Shown: positions 31,492 to 44,656, numbered from the stretch's first letter. The stretch: DNA of 64,000 bases from Notolepis coatsorum (GCA_963971535.1 OZ020588.1:126310264-126374263); one strand, 5' to 3'. A program made the numbers and translations. The notes: a model not told the origin generated them from the sequence alone.

Positions 31492-32420
31492 CATTCAAGA
31501 GGCCGACCAGACGATCGAATCATGGTACGTGCCCCACCACAAGGTCCACCACAACGGCAAGGATCGCATTGTATTCAACTGCAGCTACCAGATCGGACTG
31601 CAGAATCTGAATAAAGAACTCTTGCCCGGCCCAACACTCGGCCCCTCTCTACTCGGCGTACTACTACGTTTCCGCCAAGACAAGGTGGCCATCAGCGGCG
31701 ACATCAAAGGGATGTTCCTGCAGGTGCGACTAGTGGAGGAGGAAAAGCCCTTGCTGCGGTTCCTATGGAGAGAGAGGATCAAAGATGAGCAACCATCCAT
31801 CTACCAATGGGAGGTCCTCCCCTTCAGAACCACATGCAGCCCATGCTGTGTTACGTTCGCACTGCAAAAACATGTGACAGAAGATCCTGAAGCTGACGAG
31901 GAAGTCAGACAAAGTGTAGAGAGGAGTTTCTACGTGGACAACTGTCTGCAAAGCGTCTCGACGCCAGAAGAAGCCGAAGCCCTCCTACTCAAGCTCCGCG
32001 CCTCACTGATCAAAGGCGGCTTTGATCTCCGGCAGTGGGCCAGCAGTGACCCTCAAGTACTTCGCAGCCTCTCCCCAGAGACAAAGGCAGCACGCAGCGA
32101 GACCTGGATGGCGACCATCCCAGGTGAAGCACAAGAAATGACATTAGGCCTAGTCTGGCGCTTCAAAACAGACTCGCTACATTACAAATACACACCCCTG
32201 ACCACGGAGCAGGGAAGGTCGACCCCTCTACCGACCACCAGATGGAGCATATACAGAACACTCGCAAGGCAATACGACCCGCTGGGGTGTATCCTACCTT
32301 ACACCACCCGGGCAAAAATGATTGTACGAGAGCTGTGGGACAAGGAACAGGGCTGGGACGACCCCATACCCGACCACCTCGCTTCCACCTGGAGAGAGTG
32401 GGAGAGAGAACATACGTCGA
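31484..32420 (+). pseudogene. BEL reverse transcriptase
   Basis: The RT has WYVPHHKVHH, RIVFNCSY, ISGDIKGMFLQVRL (first catalytic Asp), a WEVLPFRTTCSPCCVTFAL block, and the catalytic box as FYVDNCLQS, that is YVDN where most RTs have YVDD. I remember YVDN from fish BEL copies, so it may be family-typical. It continues through FDLRQWASS and YDPLGCILPYTTRAK into the connection region. A frameshift near 32400-32420 moves RNase H into the next frame. Confidence 0.85.
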
Positions 32421-34508
32421 AGCTACTTCCCACCCACAGTGCGGCTGGAGACGTGCCAAATGGACCTGCACGTCTTCAGCGACGCCTCAGAAGTGGCCTA
32501 CGGCTCGGTGGCTTACTTGCGGGCCCGAGAGGAGGGAGGAGAAATACACACAGCCTTCATCCTGGCTCGCTCAAGGATAGCCCCCCGCAAGCAACAATCG
32601 ATCCCGCGTCTAGAGCTCTGCGCAGCTCTGGTAGGCGCGCAACTCGCCACGTTAATCCAACGTGAACTCACCATCCCGGTGCAAAGAACAATCTTGTGGT
32701 CAGACTCCATGACCGTACTCACATGGATCCAGTCCGATTCTTGTAGATACAAGGTCTTCGTGGGAGTCAGAATCACAGAGATCCAAGACCTAGTAGGATC
32801 AACGTGCTGGAGGTACGTGGACACGAAACAGAACCCAGCAGATGTCATCACATGGGGGATGTCCCTAGATGACCTCACACGTCACAATATCTACAGTGAC
32901 GGTCCTGAGTTCCTCAAGCTCCCGGAAGAAGAGTGGCCTAACCCCACCCCTCGGGAGGCTAGTCAAGAGGAGGCAGAGATCAAGAAATCTATGTTCTGTG
33001 GGTTGACGCACACCCCAGTCCCCACTGACCCTAACATAGACGACTGCCTCACCTTTGAGAGTGCGCAGCTAAAGACATTCCTGTGGCACCACCCTGAGGT
33101 TCCCCCCACTACCGACATTAACGCAGCTAACTACGAAGAGGCAGAACTCCTTCTGCTACAGCGAGCCCAAAGAGACTCGTTCCCCGACGAGCTAGACTGC
33201 CTGCATGGAACAAAGCCAGTCCCGTCAGACAGCAGACTGCTCCACTTGGCCCCCGAGCGCGACACCCATGGCCTCATCAGGGTGGGTGGTCGTCTGAGAC
33301 GGGCCCCGGACTTAACGGATGACGTCAAGTTTCCTATAGTCCTCAACAGCCGACACAAGGTCACTGAGCTCATCATAAAGAAATACGACGAGGATGTGCA
33401 CCACGCTGGGGCAGAGAGAGTCTTCGCTGAGATCCGACGTCGCTATTGGATACTGCAAGGAAGAGAAGCAGTACGACGCTTCCAGCGGACCTGTCTAGAC
33501 TGTCGCAAGTGGCGAGCACAGCCCAGTATACCCATGATGGCAGACCTGCCTCCCTGTCGCCTCCGACTTGGCGATAAGCCCTTTCACTCCACTGGCGTGG
33601 ACTGCTTCGGCCCGCTCTACGTGAAGAAAGGAAGAGGGACGGAGAAGAGGTGGGGCATTGTATTCAAGTGCATGACCACCCGAGCAATACACATAGAACT
33701 CCTTCCGACCATGAGTACGGACTCATTCCTCATGGCCTTCCGGAGATTCACAGCGCGAAGAGGAAAACCGGCTACGTTGTTGTTTGATCACGGGACAAAT
33801 TTCAAAGGCAGAGAAAGAGAGCTGAGAGAGAGCTTCCAAGCCATGGGTCCAGAACTTAAGACCCACCTCGCTCCTTCTCAGATCGACTTCCAGTTTAACC
33901 CCCCGAACGCCCCTCACTTCGGGGGAACCTGGGAAAGAGAAGTATGTTCCATAAAGACAGCTCTGTACGCCATGCTTGGGGCCCAGACCGTGGCGGAAGA
34001 AGTCCTTGCGACAGTCCTCACGGAGATCGAGGGAGTATTGAACTCAAAGCCCCTCGGTTACGTCTCAAGTGATGTAGCAGATGTCGACCCAGTCACCCCC
34101 AACACACTCTTGATGGGGCGGCTGGACCCCACGCTTCCACAGACGGTGTACAGACCCGAAGAAGCGAACGGCCGAAGAATGTGGAGGTACAGTCAAGTAT
34201 TGGCTGACAAGTTTTGGAACAGTTTCCTCCTCCACTACCTACCGTCTCTCCAAACCCGCCAGAAATGGGTAAAACATAGAGACAACTTACAAGTGGGCAC
34301 AGTCGTTATGATCATAGACCAGTCACTACCCCGAGCTATGTGGCCGGCCGGCCGCGTAAGCAAAGTGATCACTGGTGCCGACGGAAAGGTCAGAGCGGCA
34401 GAAGTTATTGTCCAGGGACGGACCTACACCCGACCCGTGGCGAGGCTGATAGAGTTGCCGAGGCTCCCTGACTCCCTTGATGACGATCATGACCCACTGA
34501 CTTTGTAG
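32400..34508 (+). pseudogene. BEL RNase H, integrase and C-terminal domain
   Basis: The frame continues to a TAG at 34506-34508. RNase H/A17-type region: DLHVFSDASEVAYGSVAY, RLELCAALVGAQL, LWSDSMTVLTWI, YVDTKQNPADVIT. An H2C2 zinc-binding module follows near 33390-33510 (HHAG...C.DC). Integrase core: GVDCFGP (Asp), LLFDHGTNFKG (Asp, with His where Asn is usual), HFGGTWEREV (Glu). A C-terminal DUF5641-like block ends the protein (VGTVVMIIDQSLPRAMWPAG). The domain set is complete and no internal stop is seen in this part. Confidence 0.88.
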
Positions 34509-34589
34509 ATTGCCCTACTCCCCACAACAGACATTGAGCAGTTGACTGGACTATTAATCTGTCTTCCTTTTAACTAATTAGGTGCGGAC

Positions 34590-34604
34590 TAATTAGGAGG
34601 CGGC
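34590..34604 (+). promoter_or_regulatory. BEL polypurine tract
   Basis: aattaggaggcggc lies immediately upstream of the 3' LTR. It is short and weak as a PPT but correctly placed. Confidence 0.5.
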
Positions 34605-35922
34605 TGTTGTGAAGGGCCAGATTAAACTGAATATATATATGTATCGTTTGATATACTTTGTATATTATTTATATATATACACGGAATATCCCTTTACCTG
34701 CATACAGACCAGAGTAATATTCGCTCTCCTATTGGACAGCGCCCCCAGGCGCCAACGCGCAAGCCCCCAACGGCAAGTTCAAAGACAACTGCAGGCATGT
34801 CAGAACATGCCCAGAGTCTGCGTAGTAATACGAGACAAGGACTGAGGTTGGGACTAGATATTCACTTAAGTATAAATACGGCGCAGGTGTAAACAGCAGT
34901 AGTTCATTCAGTACCTTACCTAAACCTTACCCACCTTCACCACAAGTCAACGTGCAGTGAAGTGAGCAACCTTGCGTCTAAATAGAGCATTGAGAACCGC
35001 TTGCGAATAGAATGTTAAAGTGTCAGAGTTTAATGAAGTAACGTTGAGTTCGACTTAATCTAATGTGAAGTCAATAGTCGATAATTTATTGTATATCGTG
35101 CGGCCACAGTTCTTCCGTGTGTAGCGTTACCCATCGGTTCGTCGTGTCTTTAGCTAGTGCACTTATCCAGGCTGTGTGGCCTAAATACGTCGCCCACACC
35201 CGAGGAGTCCTAGGCGAGAACCGTTGGACATGTACACAGGAGAATCGGCGCCGGCGATTGCAGAACCATTCCTGGTTGGATTATATTGATTTGGGACGTG
35301 ACTACCGGAGAAGAGCACCGTTGATTTCCACTATCGTTTGGGATTTAACCTCGTGAGGATTACCACTCGGGCCTGCCTCGTGGACAGGGCTGGCTAGCTG
35401 TCGTCAATGCTGTCGAGCATATTGGATTACAACTATTGCTTTTGTCTGCTGATCAAGGGAGTACAAGCACCGACTCCTGTACCTGGAGTCTCTTTATTCC
35501 CCGTTGACTCAGACGGAGTACCCGAACATTCCTCTACCCTCCAGTCCTTACACCCAGGAGGGAACCCATTGTCTCCAGTTGGTACCGGTGTTGCCCTATA
35601 TAATTGCTACTATACAACAGGTGGCGTCAGCTTAGACCCATCATAGGATTCCTGCTATTCTTAGTGACTTATGCTCTTGACTGACTTTACGTATATTCTT
35701 CGCCATACAAGCGCGACCCTAATTCTCATTCTGTAACCTGACGTTGCCTAATAATAATAAATTACCCTCCAATAGTATTTCTGTGTCAATGCCGTGTTCT
35801 TGTGAGTGTTCACCATCTATATTTGATGTACTGTTTGGCCAGTAATTAAAGTACATAACTAGCAGTGGTTTAATCTATCACAATCTTTAATACAGTCAGG
35901 GTTTTGTAACCCCTCAGTTACA
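34605..35922 (+). repeat. BEL 3' LTR (1,318 bp)
   Basis: TGTTGTGAAGGG...CAGTTACA. It carries TATAAATA (34871-34878) and AATAAA near 35756, and the uninterrupted site caacctt at 34967-34973 that the LINE used in the 5' LTR. Confidence 0.97.
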
Positions 35923-36385
35923 GATACAATACTATGGCCCATTTGACATCACCTATCTATCGTTCAATATGTGAAAAAGAATACAATTTTACATCCATAC
36001 GTTCCTGTGTTATACCATGGTGAATATAAGTATTGTTATAGCGTGGTCTGGGGTAATTCCCGAAAGGCTGTGTTATAGCCTCATACGTAATTCCTAAAAC
36101 AAACATATTTGAACTCTTTGATGTTTCATGTAGGAATTATTTTCTACCAAACTACACCCCCCATAATAATGAATGGGGTGTACATTGGTAGAAAATAGTT
36201 CCTTCATGAAACTGCTCACAACAAGGTCTGTTGATTATCCTGAGCAACTGCTTTTCAAATGTATTTCTTGGTGGTTTGTGTGCACCACAAGCCGAGTGCC
36301 ATTCAGCTCCATTATATTGGAGTGATGGCACATATCTCCAAAACTAGGTGAATCACACCAAAACTATCTTGATGAATGAATAGCA
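35923..36385. other. Unassigned A/T-rich sequence
   Basis: Holds the TSD gatac and a short palindrome (attattttctaccaa near 36130 with the inverse near 36190, around ccataataatgaatgg). No gene is visible. Confidence 0.5.
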
Positions 36386-37430
36386 CTGGGGTCGGCTATA
36401 GGCGGCCCGCAGGCCGAAATTGGCCCGCCAGCAATCATTTCTGGCCCGTCAGTTTATTTTGAGAATATGATATTTATTTTAATCATATTATTTTTGTTAT
36501 ATGCATACTTTATGTTTTATTCATGTTGAGAGTGAATAACAAGTATAGGCAGTGAGGTGCAATGTACCGTATATATAGGCTTGCTCAAAGTGAGGTGGAC
36601 AGTGCGTGGTGCTGAAATGGGAAACACAAGTCCATGAAATAAAAACACCAGTTCAGTAAGTCATTCAAGCTTTACCTTTACTCATGACTGACGGCACAAC
36701 ACATGCATGTGAACAGTAATGCAATTAAAAACAATGCAAAAACAATGCAATTAAACTTTAAACAAAAAGAGTGCTTGAAGAAGCTCCTGAAATGACAGCG
36801 CTATAGGTATTTGAATTACGAGACATTCGGAAGTCCATTAGCTCTATTTCCAGTGCAGCCTCATCTAACAAGGTTAACTATCATAATCGATCGTCGCACT
36901 ATATTCCTTTATCCGTAATTGATCAGTCTCCCCAGTTAGTAGCTAGATTCATATATTTAGCGGAAGTGTCAATAATCGATCGGGGGGATTCCCCAATCTG
37001 GATGCGTCAGCCCCAGTCTCCTCTGTAGACCAGACCGTCTCATTTAACAAGACGAGGCTTGTTTGAGATTCAATAAGTATAATAATAAGTAAGACAAGGG
37101 ATAAGTTTAACGAATTCCATATAAATCGATAGTTTTAACATTAAACATTAAACCGGTCCGTGGCCGTCAGATAGACGGTTGCGCGTAATCTAGGATAGAC
37201 CGATAGAGAGAGGCGCTTTATAATACAATGGAAAAAAGACAATTGTATAATGTTCAGTGCATGTATATGTCGTTTACAGTTTATTATGCCACCTATGCAG
37301 CTCGTTTATTTTGACAGAGTTAAACATTTTTCACTATCATTATTAAATTAGCCATTGTTTTTGGTTCTGGCCCGCCATACAATGGCTTGGGGAAAAATTG
37401 GCCCGCGGCCAAACCTAACTGCCGACCCCG
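36386..37430 (-). mobile_element. hAT element, second copy of the hAT #2 family (reverse)
   Basis: The ends read CTGGGGTCGGC...GCCGACCCCG with ggcccgc-rich subtermini. In reverse complement its start aligns with 6523-6620 almost throughout. It lacks the LINE-B tail and (GTT)n of the first copy and holds different internal sequence. The terminal base pairs are degraded and no TSD could be assigned. Confidence 0.8.
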
Positions 37431-38043
37431 TATATGTTTTTATGAATTTTGAACTGCCCCTTTAATTCCACTATTTCTAAACCTGGGCCATATGTTTCCA
37501 TCATATGAGGTCTATTACTAATAGGGACAACACTCTTTGGAATCGGTCCAGTATTGAGAGAGATAGCTGCAGCCCACAGCCGCAAAACAGGCTGCAATGT
37601 AATCTTTGGGGACAATTGTGCCCATCAAAATATGTCCACAAAAAGTGCTTGTTTTTGCCACAGACAGGTCTCTCCACTCATCCCAGTCAAAATGGTCCCG
37701 ATGGTCTGCAAGGCACAGTGTGGATGAGTGTTGTCATCCATTTGTAGCACAAGTAGCCACAACTTCAGTGTGTCCCTATCCAACAATGGTAGTAAACAAA
37801 TTTAAACTGACATTCTGTGCGCAAACACAAACATTGTCCGCTTTCTGTACTCCAACACAACACACTTTCCTCTCTCTGTTTCTCTGTTTCTTTGTTTTTT
37901 TGGCCTATTGTCAGCGACTTTGGGTCAAGCGCTGTACAAAATAAATAAATTATTATTATTTACTTACCTTTCTGTACTCCAACACAACACTTTCCAGCAC
38001 TCCTCTCTCACTCCTCTCCGCACAGCGGCATGGTGGTGAGCAC
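37431..38043. other. Unassigned, with a retroposon-like 3' tail at about 37905-37960
   Basis: gactttgggtcaagcgctgt followed by acaaaataaataaa and ATT repeats looks like a SINE/L2-type 3' end. A 22-bp direct repeat tttctgtactccaacacaac occurs at 37842 and 37969 and may be its target duplication. Confidence 0.45.
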
Positions 38044-38164
38044 GGCGGCACGGTGGTGTAGTGGTTAACACTGTCGACTCACAGCAAGAAGGTCCAGGGT
38101 TCGATTTCCCGCTTGGGGACCAGGTTTCCATGATGCCAGTTACCCATGGTGGGGTATCTCCCAG
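38044..38164 (+). mobile_element. DANA-like tRNA-derived SINE, 5' part
   Basis: The head ggcggcacggtggtgtagtg carries an A-box. The cactgtcgactcacagcaag block follows, and a B-box gggttcgatttcc lies near 38097-38109. The SINE stops at cag (38162-38164) and resumes at 39791. Confidence 0.85.
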
Positions 38165-39790
38165 GGCCCTCATCATCAACGTGTCTTACGCACAGATTTG
38201 TGCTTACCCTGTGCGTACGATCATTTCTAAGCAAAGAGTGGGATTCATCAATTTCAACTTGAACTTGACTCCGTGCTTACGTGTACGCACAGGTCAGAGC
38301 ACACTTAGCTGACGCCCGGTGGTAGAATATATTATTACAACAAGGAAATGAGCTTCTGTGCATAATAACACTGGCATGTTCTGTCTGAACCGTAATTCAT
38401 TATAGTTCATTGTAAAATAGCAACAGTAGTGTAATTATGGTCAAAACCCTATAAATAGCATTTGGAATAATAGATCTTTCTCTCAGAATGAATGCAGCAT
38501 GGTTTATATAGCGTTATCGGAATATACGGGGGGGAAGGCTACTGACTGACTGCGCTCCGCGTAGCTTGATTGATTGATTGATTGAAAAGTTTATTAACAG
38601 ATTGCAGAATGGGTACAGTACAATACAGCTCAGTACATACAATTGTTAAGGGGATGCAGACCAGAGAAAGACTTTCGTCTTGTTTACATCACGGTCCCCC
38701 ATTTTCAATTCATCATAAATCATAAAGCTCAACTCGTTATTATTTTGCGCACAGACCGCAGAAACACGGGAACGTTTTGATTATATTTAAAAGGCTTTAC
38801 GTTAAACGAAACAAGTGGAATTTCGAAGCTGTAAGCAGAATACAAGTCATATGAATATAGTGTTCTTCCCCCTTTTTACTGTATAAGAAAGAATAGAAAA
38901 CGCATTACAATGACACCAGATAGTGGACAGACTATGTATATGATGGGATTCAAGTTCGCGTTTTTGTTGATCATAGGCATGCTGTCAGAGTATGATATCT
39001 TAATCAAACATTCTAGAACATTTGTCGTCACAGATCATGTCCTAATAGAACATAGGCTATGGCATGGATCGTGATATTGTGTGGACTGTTATTATTACTG
39101 TACCGGTACCACCCATTGTGACAACAGCCTTGTGAGTCCCGCACACAAACATGATGGAATTCAAGTTCATGTATTGAAAGGCAGGCTACATCATACATGC
39201 AGTGAGATTCATTGTTCTTGTATATGCTCTCGTATTATTGTTTATATAGGCTACCCAATACTGACATCAAAATAGATTGTAGTATGCCTCTAGAAATCAT
39301 ATGCAGCAGGTAGAAAATTGACGGGAGATCCATCACGATTTGGAATAAAATTGAGGAGAACTTTAATCCCTGGGTATTAATCAAACAACACGGGAAAAGG
39401 CAGTCATATTCCAGCGCGGTATTTATTAGTGTCTGCGCTGCCCAGGCAGCAATGGTTAATAGATATCATATCCGACATCACCGTAAGTGTACACGTCTGT
39501 CAGCCTGTCTCATGACACGCTTCCCTCGGCTTAGTCCATTTTTCCACATTTCATGGGTGTATTCCATTACCGTATATGGTTAATCGGGGCGTTTCTGGTA
39601 TGCAAATACTTAAAACAGTGCACGAGCTCAAACGTAGGATCAAAGTCATATTCATCATGACAGGTGTGCGTAGAACCTGCGTACGCACGTGTGATGAATC
39701 CCGACTTTCCTGTGCGTACACTCATTCTAAATTCTGTGCTTACGTGTGGAAATAGAACATGTTCTACGCACACGTTGATGAATGAGGGCC
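38165..39790. mobile_element. TIR DNA transposon (1,626 bp, PIF/Harbinger-like) inside the SINE
   Basis: The ends are inverted: GGCCCTCATCATCAACGTG and the reverse complement GGCCCTCATTCATCAACGTG. A 3-bp TSD cag flanks it. Subterminal gtgcgtacg and gggattcatca motifs are mirrored at both sides. There is no transposase ORF, so it is non-autonomous. Superfamily is inferred from the 3-bp TSD. A LINE-B tail is inserted at 38566-38715. Confidence 0.75.
38566..38715 (-). mobile_element. LINE-B 3' tail, reverse, (AATC)n end
   Basis: A (GATT)n run at 38566-38583 followed by the reverse complement of the LINE-B terminus, including ggtcccccattttcaattca, comparable to 6430-6460. Confidence 0.85.
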
Positions 39791-40147
39791 CAGGCCTTTC
39801 TGTGTGGAGTTTGCATGTTCTCCCCGTGCTCGCAAGGGTTTCCCCCCCCCCCGATAAGATAAACCCAATGGAAAAACATGCACAACAACAGATCGCTAAT
39901 GCTGTGGCGTCCTTGACGAAGACGGGCAGGAGCACTTGGATTGGTCCCCGCGGTCGCGGCTCACATCGACGCCCTATCTGCTCCCGGCTGCCCATGGGGG
40001 GAAGGACGACGGGATGGGTCAAGTGCAGAGACTCAATCGCATTAGGCGACACAAGAAAATTGCATGTGTGTGTGCCACCCATCGCATGTGTGTGTCGTTT
40101 GCATGCCAAATAAAGACTTCCTAAGTCCTGCATTATTATTATTATTA
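39791..40147 (+). mobile_element. DANA-like SINE, 3' part with (ATT)n tail
   Basis: Resumes with caggcctttctgtgtggagt and ttgcatgttctccccgtg, the conserved body of fish DANA/HE1-like SINEs. It ends in ATT repeats at 40131-40147. Confidence 0.85.
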
Positions 40148-40417
40148 ACTGTCACTTACCTTTCCTCCATTGTCTTCCTGCAGCAACTCACAATTTCAGA
40201 TTTCAGAGCAAGATTTCTGTTTTGTCTAAGAGATAGAGGACTCTTCAGACACTTATAATATCAATCTGAGCCTGTCAGTGTATACATACACATGTACTTT
40301 GTACCCCGATGATTACAAATAACAGAATTATCCTTTAAGTGCTCAGTTTTTATATTTTGTGGAAAGATTACTTTTGTGAGAGAGAAAGAAACACACAAAT
40401 CACAAAAATAGAAAGAT
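40148..40417. other. Unassigned
   Basis: No gene or repeat recognised. Confidence 0.4.
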
Positions 40418-41083
40418 GTGGGAAATCTTCGTCTCCTCCAGGCTGGACTATTGCATGCACTCCTCATCGGGATCCCTAGTAAAAGCATTCACAAACTGCA
40501 AACCATCCAGAATAGCGCTGCTAGGATCCTGATGAGGGTGCGCAAATATGATCACATCACCCCCACCCTCAGATCACTTCACTGGCTCCCTGTGGAACAC
40601 AGGATCGAGTACAAGGTCTCCCTCCTCACTCACCAGTGCATACACAGTGGTGCCCCTGCCTACCTCAAGGAACTCCTCACCCCCCAGTCCTCCTCACGCT
40701 CCCTCCGCTCCGGCACAGCCTACCTCCTCAAAGCCCACAGGACTAAGCTGCACACCATGGGCGATCGAGCCTTCTGCTCTGCCGCACCCAGACTGTGGAA
40801 TGCTCTCCCCATCCACCTGAGAGCACCACAGTCCGTCGAGGCTTTTAAAAGGGGCCTAAAAGCATTTCTTTTTAACAAGGCTTTTGCCTGAATTTCTCTT
40901 TTACTTTTATTTTTACTTCTATTCATTTTTATTATTATTTTATTTTATTTTATTTTATTTTTATGTTCTTCCATTTCATTGGTTGTTTTATTCATTTTAA
41001 TTGTTTTATTCATTTAACTTTTTATCTGTATCTCCTGTAGCACTTTGAGATTTTCACAAATATAAAGTGCGGTACAAATTGAA
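40418..41083 (+). mobile_element. LINE 3' end (I/Jockey-group), RT C terminus
   Basis: The coding part 40418-40888 gives the C-terminal block LQTIQNSAARILMRVRKYDH, LRSLHWLPVEHRIEYKVSLL, APAYLKELL, GDRAFCSAAPRLWNALPIHL and FKRGLKAFLF, a very common fish LINE C terminus. A frameshift lies near 40455. The 3' UTR ends aaagtgcggtacaaattgaa and runs directly into (TTC)n. The catalytic core is absent. Confidence 0.85.
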
Positions 41084-41920
<837 letters not shown>

Positions 41921-42339
41921 CACTGAAAAAATGGGAAAGAGCAGGTCTTTGAATTTACACGAATACAGTTAGTGCATTCAACTAATTAATTTATAATCCT
42001 TTTGTGATCATGTTTTAATCAAGTAAAACGTCCGTTGTTTATGGAGAATGTTGAATTTACTGGTTTCTCTCGCATTGATTGAAAACTGACAACTCAGTTA
42101 AATTGAGTAGAGTCACCAACCGGAAATAGTATACCGGAAATAGTATTCGACCGCCAGAAAGTCTGATGGACTCTGAGAGAAGAACTGAAAATTCGTCTTT
42201 TGAGAAAGAACTCCCGAATTGAAAGTAAGTTCATCAAATTGATTTATGTTGGTGTTCAAGTGGGCACTGGGCGACATTTCCTCTATTAGTCTGTCTATCA
42301 GACAAGCGTTGGGTTAGCCACTGGCTAGCTACACAGCAT

Positions 42340-43085
42340 AAAATGTTTGGACAGCTTGCGTTAGCTATAGACAAGCTAGCTAACGTTAGCTACAATAGAC
42401 GAGCTAGCTAACGTTAGCTTTAGACAAGCTAGCTAACGTTAGTTACCTCTAAGGTATGATTATAGCTGGGTAGCTAGCTAATGTTAGCTATAGACAAGCT
42501 AGCTAACGTTAGTTAGTGCCTCTATATGCTTATAGCTGGGTAGCTAGCTAACGTTAGCTATAGACAAGCTAGCTAACGTTAGCTATGGTTAATTAGGGCC
42601 TGGTCACACATTTGCGAAAAATAGAATGGGAGGTGCATTTCTTCCCGCAATAATTTTGTGAATGTGTGACTGCCTGGGGCCCTAACGTTACTTAGCTAGC
42701 TAGCTAGCTCACTGTGTTATATTGTCTAACGTACAGCTTGTGTTAGCTACAATAGACAAGCTAGCTAACGTTAGCTATAGACAAGCTAGCTAACGTTAGT
42801 TAGTCCCTCTAAGCCTAAGGTATGCTTATAGCTGGGTAGCTAGCTAACGTTAGCTATAGACAAGCTAGCTAACGTTAGTTAGTCCCTCTAAGCCTAAGGT
42901 ATGCTTATAGCTGGGTAGCTAGCTAACATTAGCTATAGACAAGCTAGCTAACGTTAGTTAGTGCTCTAAGCTAGCTAACGTTAGCTATGGTTAATTAGGG
43001 GTCCGGTCACAATAATTTTGAGAATGTGTGACTGGGCCCTAACGTTACTTAGCTGTGTTATATTGTCTAACTACTAGCTAGCTAA
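42340..43085. repeat. Palindrome-rich tandem array of agctagctaacgttagct motifs
   Basis: gctagctaacgttagc occurs about 15 times in direct and mirrored arrangement, with an approximately 80-bp higher unit (gctgggtagctagctaacg at 42832 and 42912). Each core contains the self-complementary taacgtta. Confidence 0.9.
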
Positions 43086-43591
43086 ATGAAGTCCCATTGA
43101 TGAATAGAAATAAGCTCAACACTGCAGTGATCAGTGAAATTATTGTTTGTTTCAGGTTCATGGTGTCTACGGTCAAATTGTCTCCTTGTATTTAAAGTTA
43201 TATCCATTATTTATGAATTGATAGCACTAGCACATTTCCATAATGTTTTGAATTGTTAGTGCAGTAGACCTTTTTATTATAATTAGGCCTAGAGATCAGA
43301 GCTTTAATAATGTAACTAATGATGGTCTTGATTTATGTTACAGGTGCTGGAAATGTAACAGAAATGATCAAGTAGGTCCCAAGCTTTTGCATCACTATTA
43401 AGGCATTCTTTAACAGCATCATAACACATTAAAACACATTTAGCTGGTTAGTGTTTGTCCTTGTATTTAAAGATATATCCATTATTTATGAATTGATAGC
43501 ATTATTACATTTCCATAATGTTTTGAATTGTTAGTGCAGTAGACCTTTTTATTATAATTAGGCCTAGAGATCAGAGCTTTAATAATGTAAC

Positions 43592-44656
43592 TGTGAGGTT
43601 TCTGTCCTTGCTCTCTCACTCGTTCTGTTCCTTTAACCACCTCGCTCTGTTTTCATTTGTTTTTTCTGTTAATTATTTCAATTCCCTCATTCACACGCTT
43701 CTCCCCAGTGACGTCATCAGAGACGTCGCTGATTGGTTCTCTCAGGTCTGCACGCTTTTCAATCACATTCCCCAGCTGTCACTGCTTGTCAATCTATCAA
43801 TCCCTTATTATTTATACCCCATTTCTCCACTCTAAGTTTGTTGGATCGTCTTGATTTTTCTCTGGTTGCATTCTCCGTTTTGCTACTGCTGCTGCTTTTG
43901 CACTATGTGCTATCTCCAGGATTTTTCCAAGAAGCCTTCCTCTTGGACACCTGTTCCCGTGGCGCGCGCTCGCTCCGCTGTTGTTCCAGCACCATTACGC
44001 ATTACGTCTGGGTGAGTTTTTATTGACTGTCTTGATCTATTCCGTTTTTCGTGTGTTACTATTACACTGAAGATTACCACCTTTTTGTCAGACAGTCACT
44101 CACCCAGCGTTCCCTTTTGTTTGTTTCTCTGGGATAATATTTTTGGGACTTTTCATCTCCCTCTGTGTGTTGCTCACACCGAAGATATTATTTCACATTT
44201 GGATTGTTTTTGGACTTCACTACTGTGTGTATATTACACGAAGATATTCACTTGGGACTGTGTTTGGAATTTTGCTCACTGTGTATATTACACGAAGATA
44301 TTCACTTGGGACTGTGTTTGGAATTTTGCTCACTGTGTGTATTACACGAAGAGATTCACTTGGGATTTGTTTTTGGAATTGTGCTCACTGTGTTTAATTA
44401 CACGAAGATTAGTTCACCCTGTTCTCCTGCTCGTTCAAACTGCACTGTTATTGACTCGTTCCCTCTCTCCCTCTCTCGGTCTCGCAACACATCGGAGATT
44501 CTGCCGAGAGAATTCTGCAGAGCGGTCCTAACGTCAACATCTGCTATTCCCAAACTACCACCACGGGAGAAGCTGCAGAGCAGCAGAACTTTGCCCCCTG
44601 GCCTATGTACCTGTCTTGTTGACTTGCCTATCCTGTACTCTTTATATTTAGTATTC
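43592..44656 (+). repeat. Gypsy 5' LTR, truncated at its 3' end
   Basis: Matches the 3' LTR closely but has three units of a roughly 55-bp internal repeat (gaagatattcacttgggact) where the 3' LTR has two. The U5 end is deleted. Confidence 0.92.

Larger units (their letters stand above)
18342..35922 (+). mobile_element. BEL/Pao LTR retrotransposon with three nested insertions
   Basis: TG...CA LTRs of 1,317-1,318 bp (5' LTR 18342-23028 minus an inserted LINE; 3' LTR 34605-35922) are bounded by a 5-bp TSD gatac (18337-18341 and 35923-35927). A primer-binding site, gag, protease, RT, RNase H, integrase and a purine-rich tract lie between them in BEL order. Removing the LINE (18711-22073), SINE (23078-23560) and gypsy element (25351-29820) leaves a canonical element of about 9.3 kb. 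Several frameshifts and one stop inactivate the polyprotein. The LTRs differ at only scattered positions. Confidence 0.93.

Noticed and set aside
38044-38112. tRNA gene
   Set aside because: It is the tRNA-like head of a DANA-like SINE and does not fold as a complete tRNA by eye.
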